This document shows, one piece after another, positions 61,168 to 64,000 of a stretch of DNA of 64,000 nucleotides. The first letter of the stretch is position 1; the number at the start of each line of letters is the position of its first letter. Origin of the DNA: Kudoa neothunni (taxonomy: Eukaryota > Cnidaria). The translations under genes and the position numbers were made by a program. A model generated the notes under the pieces. That model saw only the letters and a list, made by a program, of their open reading frames with translations, ran no database searches and was not told the DNA's origin. The stretch spans positions 7,130,001 to 7,194,000 of the forward strand of contig OZ199840.1 in assembly GCA_964304625.1 (NCBI GenBank). Direction: 5' to 3'.

Positions 61168-61628
61168 CAAAACGTAGAATGTGTGCCAAAAAAAGGTAGA
61201 TCATCATCCACCGAATAACCGTCAACTAAAGTATTCCTAATCGCAAGCGAACGTCCGATGGAAGCGGATTGCTCAAGAGTGCTCGTTTCGATGGAATGTT
61301 TCATTATCCAGAATCTAGAGATGCAAATACAGTTCAACGTATTCTAGGATTTACTGCATAAAGTGCAACATCGTTCTATGCCTTAACATCAGCAGAAATT
61401 GTTTTAAAGAATACTAACAATATAAAACTGTATAGAAACACCATTTTTCGTTCTTATTTTCTTGATAAACAACAATATTGTGTTTTTTGGTGTCGCGCTT
61501 GCGCATTAACGTGTTTGGAAATTTGGGGCGGCCGAGTGATGTCATATGGCATCCTGTATGTAACTTTTTTATTATAGCACATTGAAACTCAAAAATATTA
61601 TACATGATTTGTTTTACTTTAAACATGT

Positions 61629-61654
61629 TATATATATATATATATATGTATATG
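61629..61654. repeat. (TA)n microsatellite inside piggyBac-2 right end
   Basis: A TA dinucleotide run of about 26 bases with one TG interruption, 50 bases inside the right terminus. Confidence 0.9.
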
Positions 61655-61739
61655 TTATCAAATATTTTTTCCAGTCATCAAAAAAATCTCGGCGTAAAAG
61701 GATTAATACGTAAATTTTGATAAAAAGCTTTTAGCATAA

Positions 61740-61852
61740 AAATGAGATATCATGTAGATAAAAAATATGTTAACAAATCTTTGAATTCAAAAAAAGAATT
61801 TTGCAAAAAATGAAGGAGATATTTGTTATCGTGAAAATAGCCAGTGCCTATT
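61740..61852. repeat. Possible diverged MULE terminal repeat fragment
   Basis: The stretch ending GATATTTGTTATCGTGAAAA and then TAGCCAGTGCC resembles the outer right end of the MULE at 19,501-19,531 (GATATTCGTTGTCGTAAGAA, TGGCCAATGCC). Preceding words (ATGTTAACA, TTTGAATTC) also line up loosely. No partner end or target duplication is visible. Confidence 0.4.
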
Positions 61853-62577
61853 TTTATACCTGAATTATTATTACTTAATCGTACGAGAATATGTAATTAG
61901 AAACGTAATTATGAACTTAAATTGTGTATGAATTTTGCGTCAAAGGTCAAATTATTCGATACGAGAGTCAAACGTTTTAATAATCAGGGTAGAGTAATTC
62001 TCGTGCTGCCCCAAATAAGCCTTGTCAAATGAACCATCAATATCATATGAAAGAAATTTCCATTAGACTTGTAATAGAGGAGGATAAATGTTTGAAGGTT
62101 TCTCCTAATCATAAAATGCCGAAATTAAGGCTTTACGGAATAATAAAAGCGGGAAAGGAAACCAATAAAATTAATAAGGTCTAAAGAGAAAAATGAAATC
62201 ATGTGACTCTTCTTTAAAAATTAAAAAGATTTAAAAACTAATTGAGAATAACTGCACAGCTACTCTTAAGTCGATCGTTATAAAAATGAACTTTGTGCAT
62301 CCATTTAATTTCGGGAGGTGGTTTAAAAAATAAATATTTTGAATAGGATGGAGATTTAAAAACAGTTATGGAATAGGCTGTGGCTATTGCAACAGGAGGA
62401 AATAACTCGAAAACTAACATGTCTATAAAAATTTCAATTTCGGTTTTATAATAAATGATTTTTTCGCCAAAAAGTTAAACTACTATAAAAGAAATACAAG
62501 ATAGAAAATTTTCGCATTTTACGGCAATGAATTCAGTGACTAAAAATTATTTTTAAGTCCTTAATTAGCGATTTATC
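61853..62577. other. Spacer, no gene seen
   Basis: Only short frames with no family resemblance; AT-rich. Confidence 0.5.
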
Positions 62578-63763
62578 CTTTATATATATAAAAGAGGACT
62601 GTCCGTATGTTTGTTTGCGTGTGTGTATGTCCCTAAGTACGCATGTGCGGATAATTTTTTTCCTTATAGAGAGCCATATATAAAATTTTTATAAATTTGT
62701 GATATTTAAAAAAATCGTTCAATTGTTTTCGGACTACGAAAGTTTCCAAAAAGTATTTATGAAATAGTGATTTTGTCGATTTAAAGTTTGTTTTTCGGAT
62801 TAAATGAGTTCAACTATAGGATTAGCACTTGCTTATTTCATGGTTATGGTCGGTTGAAGTTAACTATCTCCTTTATATGCTCCATCATATGTTCATTAAC
62901 TGCTTCTATCTATCCTTATATACAAGGTTGGCGTTTCTATTTTGGTGTCTGTTTAAACACACTCCTTATTTGCGGAGTTTTAACGTATATGACTTGATGA
63001 GTATATTTTATAAGTTCTATTAATGGTTTTCAATGTGGTAAAAAATCTATATATGTTTCATAAATAACGAATTCGTGAAGAACGTTAAAGTTACATTGAT
63101 TGAAGCGTTATAATGGAAATACTGCGTTTATAGGTTTCATTAAATTGTCCGCTAAGTTTTACTTTACGTGATTAAGTTCAATGCGGATGGTTGTACTTTT
63201 ATTTCACCAAATTATTTAAATTGTTTATGTTGAAATCGACGCAATTTGTGGCTGTTTATGACAAAAGTGCATGTATGTTTATGCCGAGCTAAACAATGCT
63301 AATTTAGCAATATCGAACAATTTTCATAAGTTTGCTTCTATCTCTTTTATTTTTTCTATTTTTTTATCTCTTAAAGAGTTAGTTTAGTGGTGCACACAGT
63401 TACCGAGCCGGGACAGAATTCGACTTTTAAAAATCCTCCGGGCCAAAAAATAACATTTTACATAACACTTTAACGGGGTTTAAATAATTCGGAATGAAAA
63501 GAATACAACGCTAACCTTAACTTGTTTAATGTTGGTGTTGAGCCACTAAATTTTTAAATGGACGCAGGGATTGATACTTTCCTTCACAGAAATTATCATA
63601 ATTTAAATTGCATAATCCAAATCGTTATAGTAAGTTGCTTAAAAATTTTTAGTTATTTTGTTTCTATGGGTTAATTCGAGATTTCAATATATTTTTTGAA
63701 TGCTATTAAAAAATGCCCCTAGGCGAAATCTTCCCCAAGCAACGCTGGGCAGTTCGAGCTAGT
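62578..63763 (-). repeat. Dispersed repeat R1, copy B (uninterrupted)
   Basis: On the minus strand the copy begins ACTAGCTCGAACTGCCCAGCG at 63,763 and ends CGGACAGTCCTCTTTTATATA near 62,578. It aligns over its length with R1 copy A (6,073-8,400) once the Tigger-2 insertion is removed, at roughly four-fifths identity by eye. It carries the empty Tigger-2 site GAAACATATATAG at about 63,050-63,062. No surviving coding frame. Confidence 0.75.
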
Positions 63764-64000
63764 AATTTATAAACGTGACTATCTTTTCCATAATTCAGAG
63801 TAATATAAATTGTTTCAATTAAAAGACCAAAATTTACTAATGCAAATTCACCGGATTTGCGCATGAATGAAGCACCGCTATAACGCTTAAGACAATAATA
63901 GTACACAGTTAATATAACGCTTAAAATGTTATATCTTTTTATTTCGCGATCCTAATTTTCTACATATTAAATGAACCATCTTTTCGCTACATAAAGATAC
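63764..64000. other. Right edge of window, no gene seen
   Basis: AT-rich sequence beyond the R1 head; nothing recognised. Confidence 0.4.

Larger units (their letters stand above)
59364..61702 (+). mobile_element. piggyBac-2 element with TTAA target duplication
   Basis: TTAA at 59,360-59,363 and 61,703-61,706 flanks ends CCCTTTCGTGCC and (minus strand) TCCTTTTACGCC. Subterminal inverted segments contain TGATG-(T/C)CATATGGCATC at 59,379, 59,716 and 61,538, followed inside by CACTCGGCGG / CACTCGGCCG. The transposase reads on the plus strand. Size (2.3 kb) is normal for piggyBac. Confidence 0.92.

Overview
The window is a transposon-graveyard segment of an AT-rich animal genome. Only two conserved host genes are recognised: EIF3E (8,807-10,603, minus) and the proteasomal ATPase PSMC3/Rpt5 (57,105-59,107, plus). 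Both are cut by very short GT-AG introns, mostly about 30-70 bases and rarely more than 100. EIF3E is strongly diverged in sequence but keeps the family's length and layout. Tiny introns, high AT, fast-evolving core genes and a load of cut-and-paste transposons suggest a compact-gene, fast-evolving invertebrate such as a myxozoan-like parasite. That assignment is inference only.

Layout, left half. 1-1,228: a foldback/MITE-like repeat (FB1 copy 1). 1,300-3,279: hAT-A copy 1. 3,780-5,912: piggyBac-1 with a cysteine-rich C-terminus. 6,073-8,400: dispersed repeat R1 split by a shrunken Tigger with a TA target duplication. 8,506-10,603: a possible small membrane-protein gene and EIF3E. 11,128-15,035: hAT-B with a perfect 8-bp target duplication and FB1 copy 2 nested in it. 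15,555-15,977: a MULE scrap. 16,303-19,531: a MULE with roughly 330-bp terminal inverted repeats and a perfect 9-bp target duplication. 19,690-21,465: a ZBED5-like hAT transposase. 22,830-23,560: a Merlin (IS1595-type) relic. 23,779-25,992: hAT-A copy 2, inverted relative to copy 1. 25,995-28,535: a broken Ty3/gypsy pol fossil without visible LTRs. 28,542-28,717: a complete 176-bp non-autonomous hAT.

Centre. 29,520-52,213 is one tandem satellite array of roughly 225 monomers of 98-101 bp, interrupted by a 200-N gap at 39,435-39,634. Monomers are mosaics of a few linked alternative blocks, arranged in higher-order runs, with very few private mutations. Between the gap and about 50,060 single-base indels become frequent, which looks like uncorrected long-read sequence. 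The array stops exactly at a nearly intact Tigger/pogo element (52,214-54,135).

Right half. 55,194-56,367: a decayed piggyBac-like element. 56,372-56,740: a tRNA-derived SINE. 57,105-59,107: PSMC3 with four apparent single-base frame breaks. 59,364-61,702: piggyBac-2 with TTAA ends and repeated CATATG palindromes. 62,578-63,763: R1 copy B, whose empty site proves the Tigger insertion in R1 copy A. Apart from the two housekeeping genes (translation initiation and protein degradation), almost everything here is mobile or satellite DNA and does not form a pathway.
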